From Chitinophaga flava (lineage in GTDB: Bacteria > Bacteroidota > Bacteroidia > Chitinophagales > Chitinophagaceae), in contig NZ_QFFJ01000001.1 of NCBI RefSeq assembly GCF_003308995.1, positions 1,178,001-1,242,000 on the forward strand: 64,000 nt of DNA, given 5' to 3'. Numbering within the stretch: the first letter of the stretch is position 1; the number at the start of each line of letters is the position of its first letter. The notes under the pieces were generated by a model. The model worked only from the letters and a program-made list of their open reading frames with translations, had not been told where the DNA came from and did no database searches. Below are positions 18,401 through 27,000 of this stretch, one piece after another. The translations under genes were made by a program, and so were the position numbers.

Positions 18401-20319
18401 ACATCAGCGCCTCCCTGCGTACCCGGGAACTGCGTATAGACAATGATTCCATCGGTGTGGTGAATGTAGACGGCACCTACCTTCACAGGACCGGCCTCGC
18501 TACTTTCCTGGTGAGATCAGATAATGAAGGCAAAAACTTTCTGGCCCAGGGTAAAGTAGGCTTATCCAAAAGCAATAAGGATATCGATGCCTTCGTCAAC
18601 CTGAACAGTATGTCCATCAACCTGGTCAGCAAATACCTGGCAGGTTATGTTTCAGACCTGACAGGCGCCGTTACCGGTAAAGTCAATATATCGGGCACCA
18701 CCGATCTGCCATCAGTAAAAGGAAATCTGAAACTCGACACGGTGGCAGTAACAGTTGATTATCTCGGTACCCGCTACCGGATACCCAAGCTTAACGTCAA
18801 TATAGATGATAACCTGATTGAGTTCGGCAACTTCACCATTATCGACAAGTATAACACCAAAGGCACCGCCAGCGGCTATATCAGTCATGATCATTTTGAT
18901 AAGCTGAACTTCGACTTCGATGTCACCGGCAAGAACTTCCTGTTCCTCAACACTACATCAGCCGACAATGACCTATTTTATGGGGATGTGCTGGCGGATG
19001 GAAAAGTGTATTTCTCAGGTCCCATCAATGATATGCAGATGCATATCCTGGCCAGACCAGTGAAGGGCACCCATTTTTATCTCCCGATGTCCGACAGTAA
19101 GGACATTGGTAAGTATGACTATATCACTTTCAAGACTTACGGAACAGAGATAAAAGAAAACAAAAGGAAAAAAGATAATACTAAGCTCACGGTAAAACTG
19201 GACATCGCTGCCAATCCGGATGCCCAGATAGATGTGATCCTGGATGCCACCACCGGCGATATCATTTCTGCCAACGGAACCGGCAACCTTCAGATCATTG
19301 CCAATACCGAAGGGGATTTCAGTATGTTCGGCAACTACGAGATTAACAACGGGTCTTATAACTTCACCTTCCAAAGGCTTACCAGCTGGAAGTTTGACAT
19401 AGAGAAAAACAGCTCCATCACCTGGAATGGTGATCCACAGGAAGCCAAGGTAAATATCACTGCCAAATATTCCCTGCCGAAGGTTAGTCTTTACAATCTG
19501 CTGGGACAGGCTGCCACCGTGGTTTCCAACGATAAGCTGGCCACCCGTACCGAAAAGGTGGATGTATTGATCAATCTCCGTGGTGCACTGATGAAACCCG
19601 ATATCTCCTATGCCATCGAACTGCCGGAAGTGGGTAGCCTCTCCTATGAAAGTGGTGTGGCCGCCAAACTCAAGGAGATCAACAATGATCAGAACAAGGC
19701 GTTGTTGCAGGTATATGGTCTGTTGCTGTTTAACCAGTTCCTGCCCGACGATGCCACTACCAATGCCGCAGCCAACGTTGGTATCACCGGTAAAAACAGT
19801 GTGGGACAGGCTCTTTCCGCACAGGCTTCCGCTATCCTCAACAATATTACCGGCGCCCTGCTAAAAGGCAGTGGTATTGGTGTTAACGTCAACTACCGCG
19901 CCTACAATGTGGGGGGGCCCAGTGCCAACGCCGACAACTCTTCCGTAGACCGTAACCAGGTGAGTGCGGGTATTACCAGTACACTGTTTAACAACCGTTT
20001 CCGTCTTTATGCCGGCGGCGATTACGACTGGGGTAAATCATCCACTTCCGCCAATGCCAACCGCTTTGCGGGCGACTTCCGGATAGAATACCTGCTGACA
20101 CCAGACGGCCGTTTCCGTATCAACGCTTTCAGCAAATCGGACTACGATGTATATAACCTCAACAACCGTACGAAATCAGGTGTAGGCATCTCTTACGTGC
20201 GGGAGTTCAACCGGTTCAATGAGCTTTTCCGTCATCGCCGCCCCCGTACACCACTGCTGGACTCACTTCGTAAAGCAGCTGCTACCAAACCCAAAGAAGA
20301 CTCCACTGAATCAAAATAA
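15499..20319 (+). CDS. tamB: TamB-like translocation and assembly module protein
   Basis: A very large (1606 residues) inner-membrane-anchored periplasmic protein of the AsmA/TamB bridge-like lipid-transport group. One transmembrane anchor lies near the N-terminus (about 13-33). The body is a long series of beta-strand repeats, and the C-terminal DUF490/TamB domain covers roughly 1150-1520 (ANTEGDFSMFGNYEINNGSY; VLINLRGALMKPDISYAIEL). A Lys-rich cytoplasmic-type tail ends it. There is no usable ATG: TTG at 15499 follows an in-frame stop at 15487 and keeps the basic residues before the anchor. A TATTTTTG box overlaps that TTG, so the start is uncertain by a few codons. Confidence 0.92.
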   Translation: MPDKRCCLKKVRKILTIIFLCLLGLIVLVGVLVNIPAVQNMLVHEVTDRLSHQLKTRVEINRVTLRLFNSLQLEGALIEDQHKDTLLYAGKLQVRITDWFFFQDKPVLKFIGLENAQVNLLRPRNDSVWNYQFLVDALSGPTSPPPSKKTSQGISLDLKKIDLRNIRLNQIDAWVGEDMRGYAKRIFLDAKNLDLQKHNIDIQELLLDQPSFIVSNYSSSPLRHKRPHTTTPADTATSHELRWNNANWKLLIKELNIKNGLLGVDLPDDTAKVEEGYFAPNHIRFGEINLSLTNTSLIKDSIIGDLTLSTKERCGFEVKKLTSRFKMSPVEMEFSRLDLQTNRSHIGDYYTMQYSDINDMNNYIDDVFMQARFKNCKLSSDDIAFFAPPLSSWKKEITLTGKARGPVSNLKASEIELEAGATTRLKGSLEMRGLPNIYETFIDFHTDELVTTGADVMLIMPIVKEVNTIRMDRLSSIRFQGSYTGFINDFVAYGQFQTNLGQLSSDLNFKTSRDVPVYSGSLTATNFNIGSLFNNDNLSTISLNAKVNGAGFNFKTLKASVDADVQAISLFGYTYRNIKTNGEMSRKFFNGSLTANDPNLDMDFAGTIDFNEALPLFHFHSDIRKGDLKALHLTEDTITLQAKLDLNFAGSNIDNFDGTARMHEVSVFKDGKRLEFDSLTIATHMQDNMKVLSLEGSEVSGYVKGSYKLMELPDAFQLLLYKYYPSYFLPPVNPAIQEDFSFSFQFGEVEKLLKGFTNKFSGFDNSTVQGALNTMNGGNLALNINVPEASYLHYHIQDLQVKGDGNFNKVNISTSIGKVLSGTNVMLQNPLILASSGHDTSFIKVDLQAQDTSSLDGFYARVVTVQQGVKISFLNSAFTVNERQWNVTPGNEIYWSKDFLTVKNLRVTRNDQSITVETNEFNPDESRFIVTLKNLNLPDVIPSQLITTRIEGITDGTIHITDPTQDLDISASLRTRELRIDNDSIGVVNVDGTYLHRTGLATFLVRSDNEGKNFLAQGKVGLSKSNKDIDAFVNLNSMSINLVSKYLAGYVSDLTGAVTGKVNISGTTDLPSVKGNLKLDTVAVTVDYLGTRYRIPKLNVNIDDNLIEFGNFTIIDKYNTKGTASGYISHDHFDKLNFDFDVTGKNFLFLNTTSADNDLFYGDVLADGKVYFSGPINDMQMHILARPVKGTHFYLPMSDSKDIGKYDYITFKTYGTEIKENKRKKDNTKLTVKLDIAANPDAQIDVILDATTGDIISANGTGNLQIIANTEGDFSMFGNYEINNGSYNFTFQRLTSWKFDIEKNSSITWNGDPQEAKVNITAKYSLPKVSLYNLLGQAATVVSNDKLATRTEKVDVLINLRGALMKPDISYAIELPEVGSLSYESGVAAKLKEINNDQNKALLQVYGLLLFNQFLPDDATTNAAANVGITGKNSVGQALSAQASAILNNITGALLKGSGIGVNVNYRAYNVGGPSANADNSSVDRNQVSAGITSTLFNNRFRLYAGGDYDWGKSSTSANANRFAGDFRIEYLLTPDGRFRINAFSKSDYDVYNLNNRTKSGVGISYVREFNRFNELFRHRRPRTPLLDSLRKAAATKPKEDSTESK

Positions 20320-20323
20320 AAAT

Positions 20324-20343
20324 CCCAGGGCTGAAGCCCTGGG
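20324..20343. repeat. REP-like palindrome after tamB
   Basis: CCCAGGGCTGAAGCCCTGGG: 9-bp arms, 2-base loop. It lies 4 bases after the tamB stop. A sister palindrome of the same layout is at 20563-20582. Confidence 0.75.
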
Positions 20344-20486
20344 CTAATATTGTTTTGGCTTACTTCGGAGCTTTCAATCTATCGATGAAGCCGAGCCAAT
20401 GTTGTTTTTAACTTTAGTTTGAAGAGACCTATTAATCCATGGCTTTTTTACTGAAGCCCCTGACAAATGTTGTTTTTAACAACAAT
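20331..20486 (+). repeat. Three degenerate copies of a REP half plus TGTTTTTAAC
   Basis: CTGAAGCCCTGGGCTAATAT at 20331, GATGAAGCCGAGCCAATGTT at about 20384 and CTGAAGCCCCTGACAAATGT at 20451 each lead into a TGTTTT-containing tract, at a spacing of about 55-67 bases. They look like decayed tandem copies of the flanking palindrome element. No gene is visible between tamB and ribBA. Confidence 0.5.
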
Positions 20487-20562
20487 ACCCCCAATACAAA
20501 TACATCTAAAATATTTGCACTCCGGTATTAAAGACCAACGTCTTCTGCTAAAACAATTGTAG

Positions 20563-20582
20563 CCCAGGACTTTAGTCCTGGG
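20563..20582. repeat. REP-like palindrome overlapping the ribBA stop codon
   Basis: CCCAGGACTTTAGTCCTGGG: 9-bp arms, 2-base loop. The TAA stop of ribBA (20572-20574, minus strand) lies inside it, and the palindrome also encodes part of the last three residues. Confidence 0.75.
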
Positions 20583-21780
20583 TTCTAAGGATTTCGTGGC
20601 CAAGTTTGTCTCTTTTAGTGCGCAGGTAGTTTTCGTTGTGCGGGTTCGGGTGTATTTCGATGGGCACATTTTCCACTACTTCGAGGCCATAGCCGCTGAG
20701 GCCGGCCCTTTTGCGCGGATTGTTGGTGATGAGACGAAGTTTGGTAATATCAAGATGACGAAGGATTTGTGCACCTACGCCGTAATCACGTTCATCCATT
20801 TTAAAGCCGAGTTCGATGTTGGCTTCTACGGTATCGAGGCCTTCTTCCTGGAGTTTATAGGCTTTCAGTTTGTTCATGAGACCGATACCACGGCCTTCCT
20901 GGTTCATATAAAGAATGAGGCCTTTTCCTTCTTTCTCCACCATTTGCATGGCAGCGTGCAGTTGTTCTCCACAATCGCAGCGCAGGGAGTGCAGGATATC
21001 GCCTGTTACACAGGAGGAGTGAACACGTACCAGTACGGGTTCATCTTTGGTCCATTCTCCTTTTTTGAGGGCCATATGGATCTCGCCGGAATTCACCTGT
21101 TTGAAGGCGATGAGTTCGAAGTTGCCGTATTTGGTAGGCATTTGAACTCTTACACCTTCTTCGATGAGTGTTTCGGTGCTGAGGAGGTAGGCGATAAGGT
21201 CTTGTATGGAAATAAGTTTCAGGTCGAATTTATTGGCGATTTCCCGCAGCTGGGGCAGGCGGGCCATGGAGCCATCTTCATTCATGATTTCCACCAGTAC
21301 GCCGGCTGGTTCGAAGCCTGCGAGGCGGGCCAGGTCGATGGTGGCTTCCGTATGTCCTGCACGGCGTAATACGCCGCCGGTTTTAGCTTTCAGCGGGAAG
21401 ATATGTCCGGGTTTGCCCAGTTCTTCCGACCAGGTGTTCGGATCGATGAGCGCTTGTACCGTTTTGGCCCTGTCGTGGGCGGAAATACCGGTGGTACAGC
21501 CATGACCGAGCAGGTCTACTGATACGGTGAAAGGTGTTTGGTGAAGAGCGGTGTTATCACGGACCATCAGTTCCAGGCCCAGTTCTTCACAGCGTTCTTC
21601 GGCAAGCGGTGCACATATAAGGCCACGGCCGTGTGTGCTCATAAAGTTGATGATCTCCGGCGTAACGTTGCGAGCTGCTGTAATAAAGTCGCCTTCATTT
21701 TCGCGGTCTTCATCATCTACTACGATTACCAGTTTGCCGTTTTTTATATCTTCTATTGCTGCTTCTATTTTATCTAACAT
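20572..21780 (-). CDS. ribBA: Bifunctional DHBP synthase / GTP cyclohydrolase II
   Basis: Two-headed riboflavin enzyme of 402 residues. The N-terminal half (about 1-200) makes 3,4-dihydroxy-2-butanone 4-phosphate from ribulose 5-phosphate: DDEDRENEGDF and THGRGLICAPL are visible, as is HTEATIDLARLAG. The C-terminal half (about 205-400) opens GTP: zinc cysteines in SSCVTGDILHSLRCDCGEQ, then MNQEGRGIGL and a NPRKRAGL segment. A GGAGGG ribosome site lies 7 bases before the ATG. The last residues and stop lie in a REP-like palindrome, so the tail may be replaced or extended relative to relatives. The leader is too short for an FMN riboswitch. Confidence 0.97.
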   Translation of the reverse strand: MLDKIEAAIEDIKNGKLVIVVDDEDRENEGDFITAARNVTPEIINFMSTHGRGLICAPLAEERCEELGLELMVRDNTALHQTPFTVSVDLLGHGCTTGISAHDRAKTVQALIDPNTWSEELGKPGHIFPLKAKTGGVLRRAGHTEATIDLARLAGFEPAGVLVEIMNEDGSMARLPQLREIANKFDLKLISIQDLIAYLLSTETLIEEGVRVQMPTKYGNFELIAFKQVNSGEIHMALKKGEWTKDEPVLVRVHSSCVTGDILHSLRCDCGEQLHAAMQMVEKEGKGLILYMNQEGRGIGLMNKLKAYKLQEEGLDTVEANIELGFKMDERDYGVGAQILRHLDITKLRLITNNPRKRAGLSGYGLEVVENVPIEIHPNPHNENYLRTKRDKLGHEILRTQD

Positions 21781-21813
21781 ATATTATCCCTCCGGGTCAA
21801 ATGTTGAATTGCG

Positions 21814-21821
21814 CAAAGTTA
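21814..21821 (-). promoter_or_regulatory. Putative -7 box for ribBA
   Basis: On the minus strand this reads TAACTTTG, matching TAnnTTTG. It would give a leader of about 27 bases containing a GGAGGG ribosome site (21788-21793). No TTTG was found at the -33 distance. Confidence 0.45.
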
Positions 21822-22194
21822 CGACTTATACATGGTAAATGACGAAGGAAGTATTTGGGGCTAAATACAGACAATAAACTGGCGGGTTGATTATTATGCA
21901 GTTAGATTTTAACAAATAAAAAAATATGCCAATAACTTGACTTTGTAACAATCAGGCTTTCATAAGGTTTAGGACTGAACTTGTCACACTGTTATGCATT
22001 AGCATTATCCCACATTTGAAGATTAATAATTTTTCTCCATTTTCTTGAATAAACACATTGCAATTATTGGCATACCCCATAAGATTTCTAAAAAAATTAT
22101 CAAGGTTTATAGATCCTTACTACTTAACAATTTGTTAATCTTATTGTTAATTTGGCGTTAAAATTTAACCAAAGTTTTTTGGCACCTTTGCGCC
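21822..22194. other. Intergenic region before the Oar-like receptor gene
   Basis: AT-rich divergent promoter region. Its one clear structure is an 11-bp inverted repeat, TATGCCAATAA at 21925-21935 and TTATTGGCATA at 22064-22074, 128 bases apart. Several TTAA-rich tracts lie just before the receptor start. No small gene or RNA family was recognised. Confidence 0.5.
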
Positions 22195-25100
22195 ATGAAA
22201 CAAACTTCTCTAATCATGGGATTTAGAAAATTACTTTTTACATTATCCTTATTACTCACAACGATCTTGACCTATGCACAGGTAACGACCAGTAGCATGA
22301 TCGGTGTTGTAACTGATGCTAAAGGCGAAGGCCTGATCGGTGCAACAGTAAAAGCTATTCACACGCCCTCCGGTACTGTTTACGGAACTACTACCCGTAA
22401 TGGTGGCGAATTCACCCTTCCGAACATGCGTGTGGGCGGCCCTTACAAAGTGGAAGTGTCTTTTATCAGCTATGGCACCGAAACCTACACCAACATCTTC
22501 CTTCAGCTGGGTACTCCGCAAAGATTGAGTGTAAAACTGACTGAAGGCACTACCAGCCTGAAAGAAGTAAGTATTACTGCTACTAAAAACGTAGCTCAGG
22601 GTAATGGTGGTACTGCGCTGAATATCGGCCGTAGTCAAATTGACAATATCCCTACTGTTAACAGAAGTGTTCAGGATTTCGTTAAACTGAGCCCTCAGGC
22701 AAACGTTTCTGTAAGAGGTAGCGATGGTGCTCCGCTGGGTATCTCCTTCGGTGGCCAGAGCAACAAATACAACCAGTTTGCTGTGGATGGTGCCAATGCC
22801 AACGACGTGTTTGGTTTGTCTGCTTCCGGTACCAACGGTGGCCAGGCTGGTGCAAATCCAATCTCCATCGAAACTATCGATCAGTTACAGATCGTTTTAA
22901 ACCCGTATGATGTTAAGCAGAGTGGCTTTACAGGTGGTGGTATTAACGCCATTACCAAATCCGGTACCAACGATTTCCACGGTTCCGCTTACTTCTTCCT
23001 GCAGAACAAAGGCATGGTAGGTAAATCTCCCGACACTGCCCATACTAAATATGGTGATTTCAGCAGCAAAGTATATGGTCTCAGCATTGGTGGCCCGATC
23101 ATCAAAAACAAACTGTTCTTCTATGCCAACGCGGAAAGAACTACCAGAAACAACCCGGTTGACTTCAACCCTGGCGCTGGTGCAAATACCGTAACTGTAG
23201 ACGAACTGAGCAGAATCTACAACTTCGTTAAAAACAAATATGGTGTAGACCTGGGCGGCTTTACCGACCAGACCCGCGAAAAATCCGCTACCACCCTCTT
23301 TGGTCGTATCGACTGGAACATCAATAGTGTTCACAAACTGACCATCCGTCACAACTACCTGGACGCGAACGATCAGAACACCAGCCGTGGTCCAAGTACT
23401 GCTGCTTTCTTCAATAACTATTACTCCTTCCCTTCCAAAAGCAATTCCAGCGTTGTTGAGTTGAACTCCAACTTCTCCAACAAACTGAGCAACGAGCTGA
23501 GGGTAGGTTACAATAACGTAAAAGACAGAAGATCTTACCTGGGACAGCCTTTCCCAACCGTTGTTATCAACGATAACGGCCGTGTGATCAACCTGGGTAG
23601 TGAATTCTCTTCCACTGCCAACGCACTGGACCAGAGCATCTGGACTTTCACCGATAACCTGACCATGTACAAAGGCAAACACACCATCACTGTAGGTGCT
23701 AACGCTGAACTGTACAAAATCAAAAACACCTTTATCCAGGGCGCCTTCGGTTCCTACACCTACGATTCCATCAATGGATTCCTGAATGGTCTGAAACCAA
23801 GACAATACCAGATCAACTACACCACTGCCGACTCTACCCTCAGAGAAGGTATCGGTTTCAAAGCTGCTCAGATCGGCTTCTACGCACAGGACGAATGGAA
23901 TATCCGCAGAAACTTTACCCTGACTGCAGGTGTAAGAGTTGACTTCCCGATCTTCCCAACTACTCCTCCTGATAACGTTGCCTTTAATAAAGATCCTAAC
24001 TTCGCAGGATACCCTACTACCAATATTCCTAAATCAAGATTACTGGTGGCTCCCCGTGTTGGCTTCAACTGGGACGTGACCAGCGATGGTAAAACCATCA
24101 TCCGTGGTGGTGCAGGTATCTTCACCGGTCGTGTTCCGTTCGTGTGGATCTCCAACCAGTACAACACTTCCGGTAACGTTTACACCAATATCTCCCTGGC
24201 CAACGCTGCTGTTCCAAACGGTCTTACTTTCCAGTTCGATCCAAACAGTCCGTTCTACGGTCAGTACTCAGCTACCATGCTGGCAAATATGGGTGCTAAC
24301 GTAACTCCTAAAGGTTCCAACATTAACCTGACTGATAAGAACTTCAAATTCCCGCAGATGTTCAAAACAAACCTGGCAGTTGAAAGACAATTACCATGGG
24401 GCATGAAAGCGGTGATTGAAGGTAACTTTACCAAAACCCTCAACAATGCCGTTTGGAACAACCTGAACATCATTCCTACCGGCGACAGCGTTGCACTGGG
24501 TGGTGGTTTAAAACGTCCGACCTTCAAACAAAAAACCGGTGCATGGGGTAACCAGATCCTGCTGCTGCAGAACACCAGCGAAGGTTATGCCTATAACATC
24601 TCCGGTGAGTTGACCAAAGTAACCAACAACGGTCTCTTCATGAAAGTTGGTTATTCCTATGGCGATTCTTACTCTCTGACTGACGGTACTTCTTCTACTG
24701 CCGGTTCCAACTGGAGATTCAATCCTAACGTTAACGGCCTGAACAACCTGGACGTTGCCCGCTCTAACTACAGCATGGGCCACCGTGTACTGGCTGTTGT
24801 CGCTAAAACCTTCAAATACGGTAAAGAAAAGAACTTCGCTACTACTGTCAGCCTGTTCTACAACGGTCAGTCCGGTACTCCTTACACATGGGTATACTTC
24901 AACACTGTTGATCCTACCGGTGATGACCTGGTTTCCAGCGGTAACAACGACCTGATCTACATTCCTACTGCTACTGAAGTTTCAGCGATGAAGTTTGACC
25001 TGATCAAACAAACCAACGCTGCTGGTGCCGTAACTTACCAGCGTACAGAAGCTCAGCAGAGAGAAGATCTGGAACGTCTGATCAGCAACGACAGCTACCT

Positions 25101-25458
25101 GAGCAAACACCGCGGTGAAAACGCTAAGAAAAACGCTAGCCGCACTCCGTTTGAACACGTATTCGACTTCAAACTGGCACAGGTACTGCCTATCTGGAAA
25201 AATCACAAAGTTGAAATTACCTTCGATATCCTGAACGTAGGTAACCTGCTGAACAGCGATTGGGGCAGAACTTACTTCATCACTAACCAGGTGGCTACAC
25301 CACTCACCTACAGGAAATTTGATGCCGCTACCGGTACTTCTACTTTCCAATATGACGCCAGAAGGGTTGTAAACGGTGACGGTAAAGAAACTCCTTACTT
25401 CATCAACAACTTCACTTCCCGTTGGAGAGGTCAGCTGGGTGTTCGTTACAGCTTCTAA
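22195..25458 (+). CDS. Oar-like TonB-dependent outer membrane receptor
   Basis: Outer-membrane beta-barrel of 1087 residues. The signal peptide ends ILTYAQ, followed by a carboxypeptidase-regulatory-like domain (about 30-110: GVVTDAKGEGLIGATVKAI), then a TonB plug (about 125-240) and a long barrel ending in the terminal-Phe signature GQLGVRYSF. The plug and TSSMIG start resemble the Oar family of Myxococcus and Bacteroidota. Codon choice is strongly biased and homogeneous (CTG, GGT, AAC), consistent with high expression. The ligand is unknown, and no SusD partner is adjacent, so it is not a classical SusCD pair. A strong terminator follows at 25480. Confidence 0.92.
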   Translation: MKQTSLIMGFRKLLFTLSLLLTTILTYAQVTTSSMIGVVTDAKGEGLIGATVKAIHTPSGTVYGTTTRNGGEFTLPNMRVGGPYKVEVSFISYGTETYTNIFLQLGTPQRLSVKLTEGTTSLKEVSITATKNVAQGNGGTALNIGRSQIDNIPTVNRSVQDFVKLSPQANVSVRGSDGAPLGISFGGQSNKYNQFAVDGANANDVFGLSASGTNGGQAGANPISIETIDQLQIVLNPYDVKQSGFTGGGINAITKSGTNDFHGSAYFFLQNKGMVGKSPDTAHTKYGDFSSKVYGLSIGGPIIKNKLFFYANAERTTRNNPVDFNPGAGANTVTVDELSRIYNFVKNKYGVDLGGFTDQTREKSATTLFGRIDWNINSVHKLTIRHNYLDANDQNTSRGPSTAAFFNNYYSFPSKSNSSVVELNSNFSNKLSNELRVGYNNVKDRRSYLGQPFPTVVINDNGRVINLGSEFSSTANALDQSIWTFTDNLTMYKGKHTITVGANAELYKIKNTFIQGAFGSYTYDSINGFLNGLKPRQYQINYTTADSTLREGIGFKAAQIGFYAQDEWNIRRNFTLTAGVRVDFPIFPTTPPDNVAFNKDPNFAGYPTTNIPKSRLLVAPRVGFNWDVTSDGKTIIRGGAGIFTGRVPFVWISNQYNTSGNVYTNISLANAAVPNGLTFQFDPNSPFYGQYSATMLANMGANVTPKGSNINLTDKNFKFPQMFKTNLAVERQLPWGMKAVIEGNFTKTLNNAVWNNLNIIPTGDSVALGGGLKRPTFKQKTGAWGNQILLLQNTSEGYAYNISGELTKVTNNGLFMKVGYSYGDSYSLTDGTSSTAGSNWRFNPNVNGLNNLDVARSNYSMGHRVLAVVAKTFKYGKEKNFATTVSLFYNGQSGTPYTWVYFNTVDPTGDDLVSSGNNDLIYIPTATEVSAMKFDLIKQTNAAGAVTYQRTEAQQREDLERLISNDSYLSKHRGENAKKNASRTPFEHVFDFKLAQVLPIWKNHKVEITFDILNVGNLLNSDWGRTYFITNQVATPLTYRKFDAATGTSTFQYDARRVVNGDGKETPYFINNFTSRWRGQLGVRYSF

Positions 25459-25479
25459 TACAACAATCTGATTTTATAC

Positions 25480-25514
25480 AAGAAGGCTGACCAAATGGTC
25501 AGCCTTCTTCTTTT
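25480..25514 (+). terminator. Terminator after the Oar-like receptor gene
   Basis: A 14-bp perfect stem, AAGAAGGCTGACCA / TGGTCAGCCTTCTT, with a 2-base centre, followed by a pyrimidine/T-rich tail. Confidence 0.85.
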
Positions 25515-25560
25515 ACAATAAATCCTTTCCCCTGCCCGTTTATAGCGAAACTGTCCTCCT

Positions 25561-27000
25561 TTGCGCCCTGTTTCCTATATCCACGTACTCCTGCTGCTGT
25601 TGCTCACAGCCAGTGTTACTGCACAAAATATCGTTCCTAATCCCGGTTTTCAGGATGTAAACATCTGTACAGAATATCATGCTCCCTGCGCTCCCAGCGG
25701 CTGGCAGGCCGTAGCGCCCCATATCAGCAAACTGATATACAAAGATGATAACCGGCAGCGTTTTATCATGCTCACCATGCAGAGCCGTATCAATCCCGCT
25801 CTGCGCACCTATTGCCAGACACAGCTGCTCTGTTCCCTGAAAAAAGGAGCTTCCTATAAGATCCGGCTTTTTACCATGAGCAACAAAGACCAGCCCCCGT
25901 TCACGGATATACGTTTTGATACCGCTCTCATCTACCGTAACTCCACCAATTGCCTGGATATCCCGCCAGACCTGCAATTGAGAAAGGCAGACGTAGCTGG
26001 CTCCAATGAAAACTGGACCATCCTGGAAAAAACCTTCATCGCCGGCAAAGATGCCAGTTGTATCATCATCGGCAACTTTAACAAACAATCCCCTCCCATA
26101 AAAGATGAACATTACCTTTATCTGGACAGTATTACCATCACGCCACTGGACGGAAAAATGTGTCCGGATGCAGACACGGTAAGAAAAGCATTGTATGCTT
26201 TTCACAAAAGACATTCTATTTATGTTGATATTCCCGGAGATGGCCTCCACTTCCTGCCACCACAGTCCGTTTTCCAGCGTAGTGGCCGATGCGATACCCT
26301 CCTGCTCAAAAACGACTTCTTTCTTCCCCAGAGCCGGAACATCAATCCTATCTACCAGGAGCAGCTGCGCAAAACCATGAAAGTGGACCGTGACCAGGTA
26401 CACAACAAAATTTTCCTGACCGGCTATGCCCATCTCTCTCCCAATAAAAAGTATAATGAAATCATCGCCACCGACAGAGCGAATGAAGTGGCCAGGTATT
26501 TTGTATATAATGAAGGATTTAGTTTTGACGATTTTGTCATTACTGGTAAGGATGGATATTCCCCTGATGGGGATACCACAGAACTGGTGATGATGGTAAG
26601 CTGCCAGCCGGCACCAGAGATAACCCCACCGGTTATACGAACAGACACCCTCCTCATCCCCGACCTGCTTTTCCGCTTCAACAGCAGTGAGCTCAATGTG
26701 CGGCAGCATGTTTCACTGGACAGTCTCGTTAACCGGATACCTTCCGGAGATAGTGTAACCATCACCGTTACCGGCCATACAGATGATGCCGGTACCAGTG
26801 AATACAACCAGGAGCTTTCTTTACGCAGGGCTACTACCGTTGCTGATTATATCCGCTCCAGGAAGCCCGGGGCGCACATTACACAGATCATTGGCATGGG
26901 CGAGTCTATGCCGGTGTCTGACAATCTGTATGCAGAAGGGAGAAGAAAAAACAGAAGGGTGGAAATCGTCATCTTTTATCCACCTGAACGGCGGCCGTAA
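25561..27000 (+). CDS. OmpA-family protein with two OmpA-like modules
   Basis: A 479-residue exported protein. Signal peptide VLLLLLLTASVTAQN, then a 150-residue carbohydrate-binding-like region (NPGFQDVNICTEYHAPCAPS; GWQAV). A first, degenerate OmpA-like module sits at about 255-355 (IFLTGYAHLSPNKKYN; ATDRANEVARYFV), and a canonical OmpA C-terminal peptidoglycan-binding domain at about 370-475 (VTGHTDDAGTSEYNQELSLR; GMGESMPVSDN; GRRKNRRVEI). Translation would begin at TTG 25561, since no ATG precedes the signal peptide. The 3' end overlaps the convergent esterase gene by 32 bases. Confidence 0.85.
   Translation: MRPVSYIHVLLLLLLTASVTAQNIVPNPGFQDVNICTEYHAPCAPSGWQAVAPHISKLIYKDDNRQRFIMLTMQSRINPALRTYCQTQLLCSLKKGASYKIRLFTMSNKDQPPFTDIRFDTALIYRNSTNCLDIPPDLQLRKADVAGSNENWTILEKTFIAGKDASCIIIGNFNKQSPPIKDEHYLYLDSITITPLDGKMCPDADTVRKALYAFHKRHSIYVDIPGDGLHFLPPQSVFQRSGRCDTLLLKNDFFLPQSRNINPIYQEQLRKTMKVDRDQVHNKIFLTGYAHLSPNKKYNEIIATDRANEVARYFVYNEGFSFDDFVITGKDGYSPDGDTTELVMMVSCQPAPEITPPVIRTDTLLIPDLLFRFNSSELNVRQHVSLDSLVNRIPSGDSVTITVTGHTDDAGTSEYNQELSLRRATTVADYIRSRKPGAHITQIIGMGESMPVSDNLYAEGRRKNRRVEIVIFYPPERRP

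Noticed and set aside
21781..21850. FMN riboswitch upstream of ribBA
   Set aside because: The predicted leader is about 27 bases and carries no RFN-element pattern.
25540..26709. 389-codon minus-strand frame opposite the OmpA-family gene
   Set aside because: The opposite strand has a signal peptide and an OmpA C-terminal domain; this frame has none.
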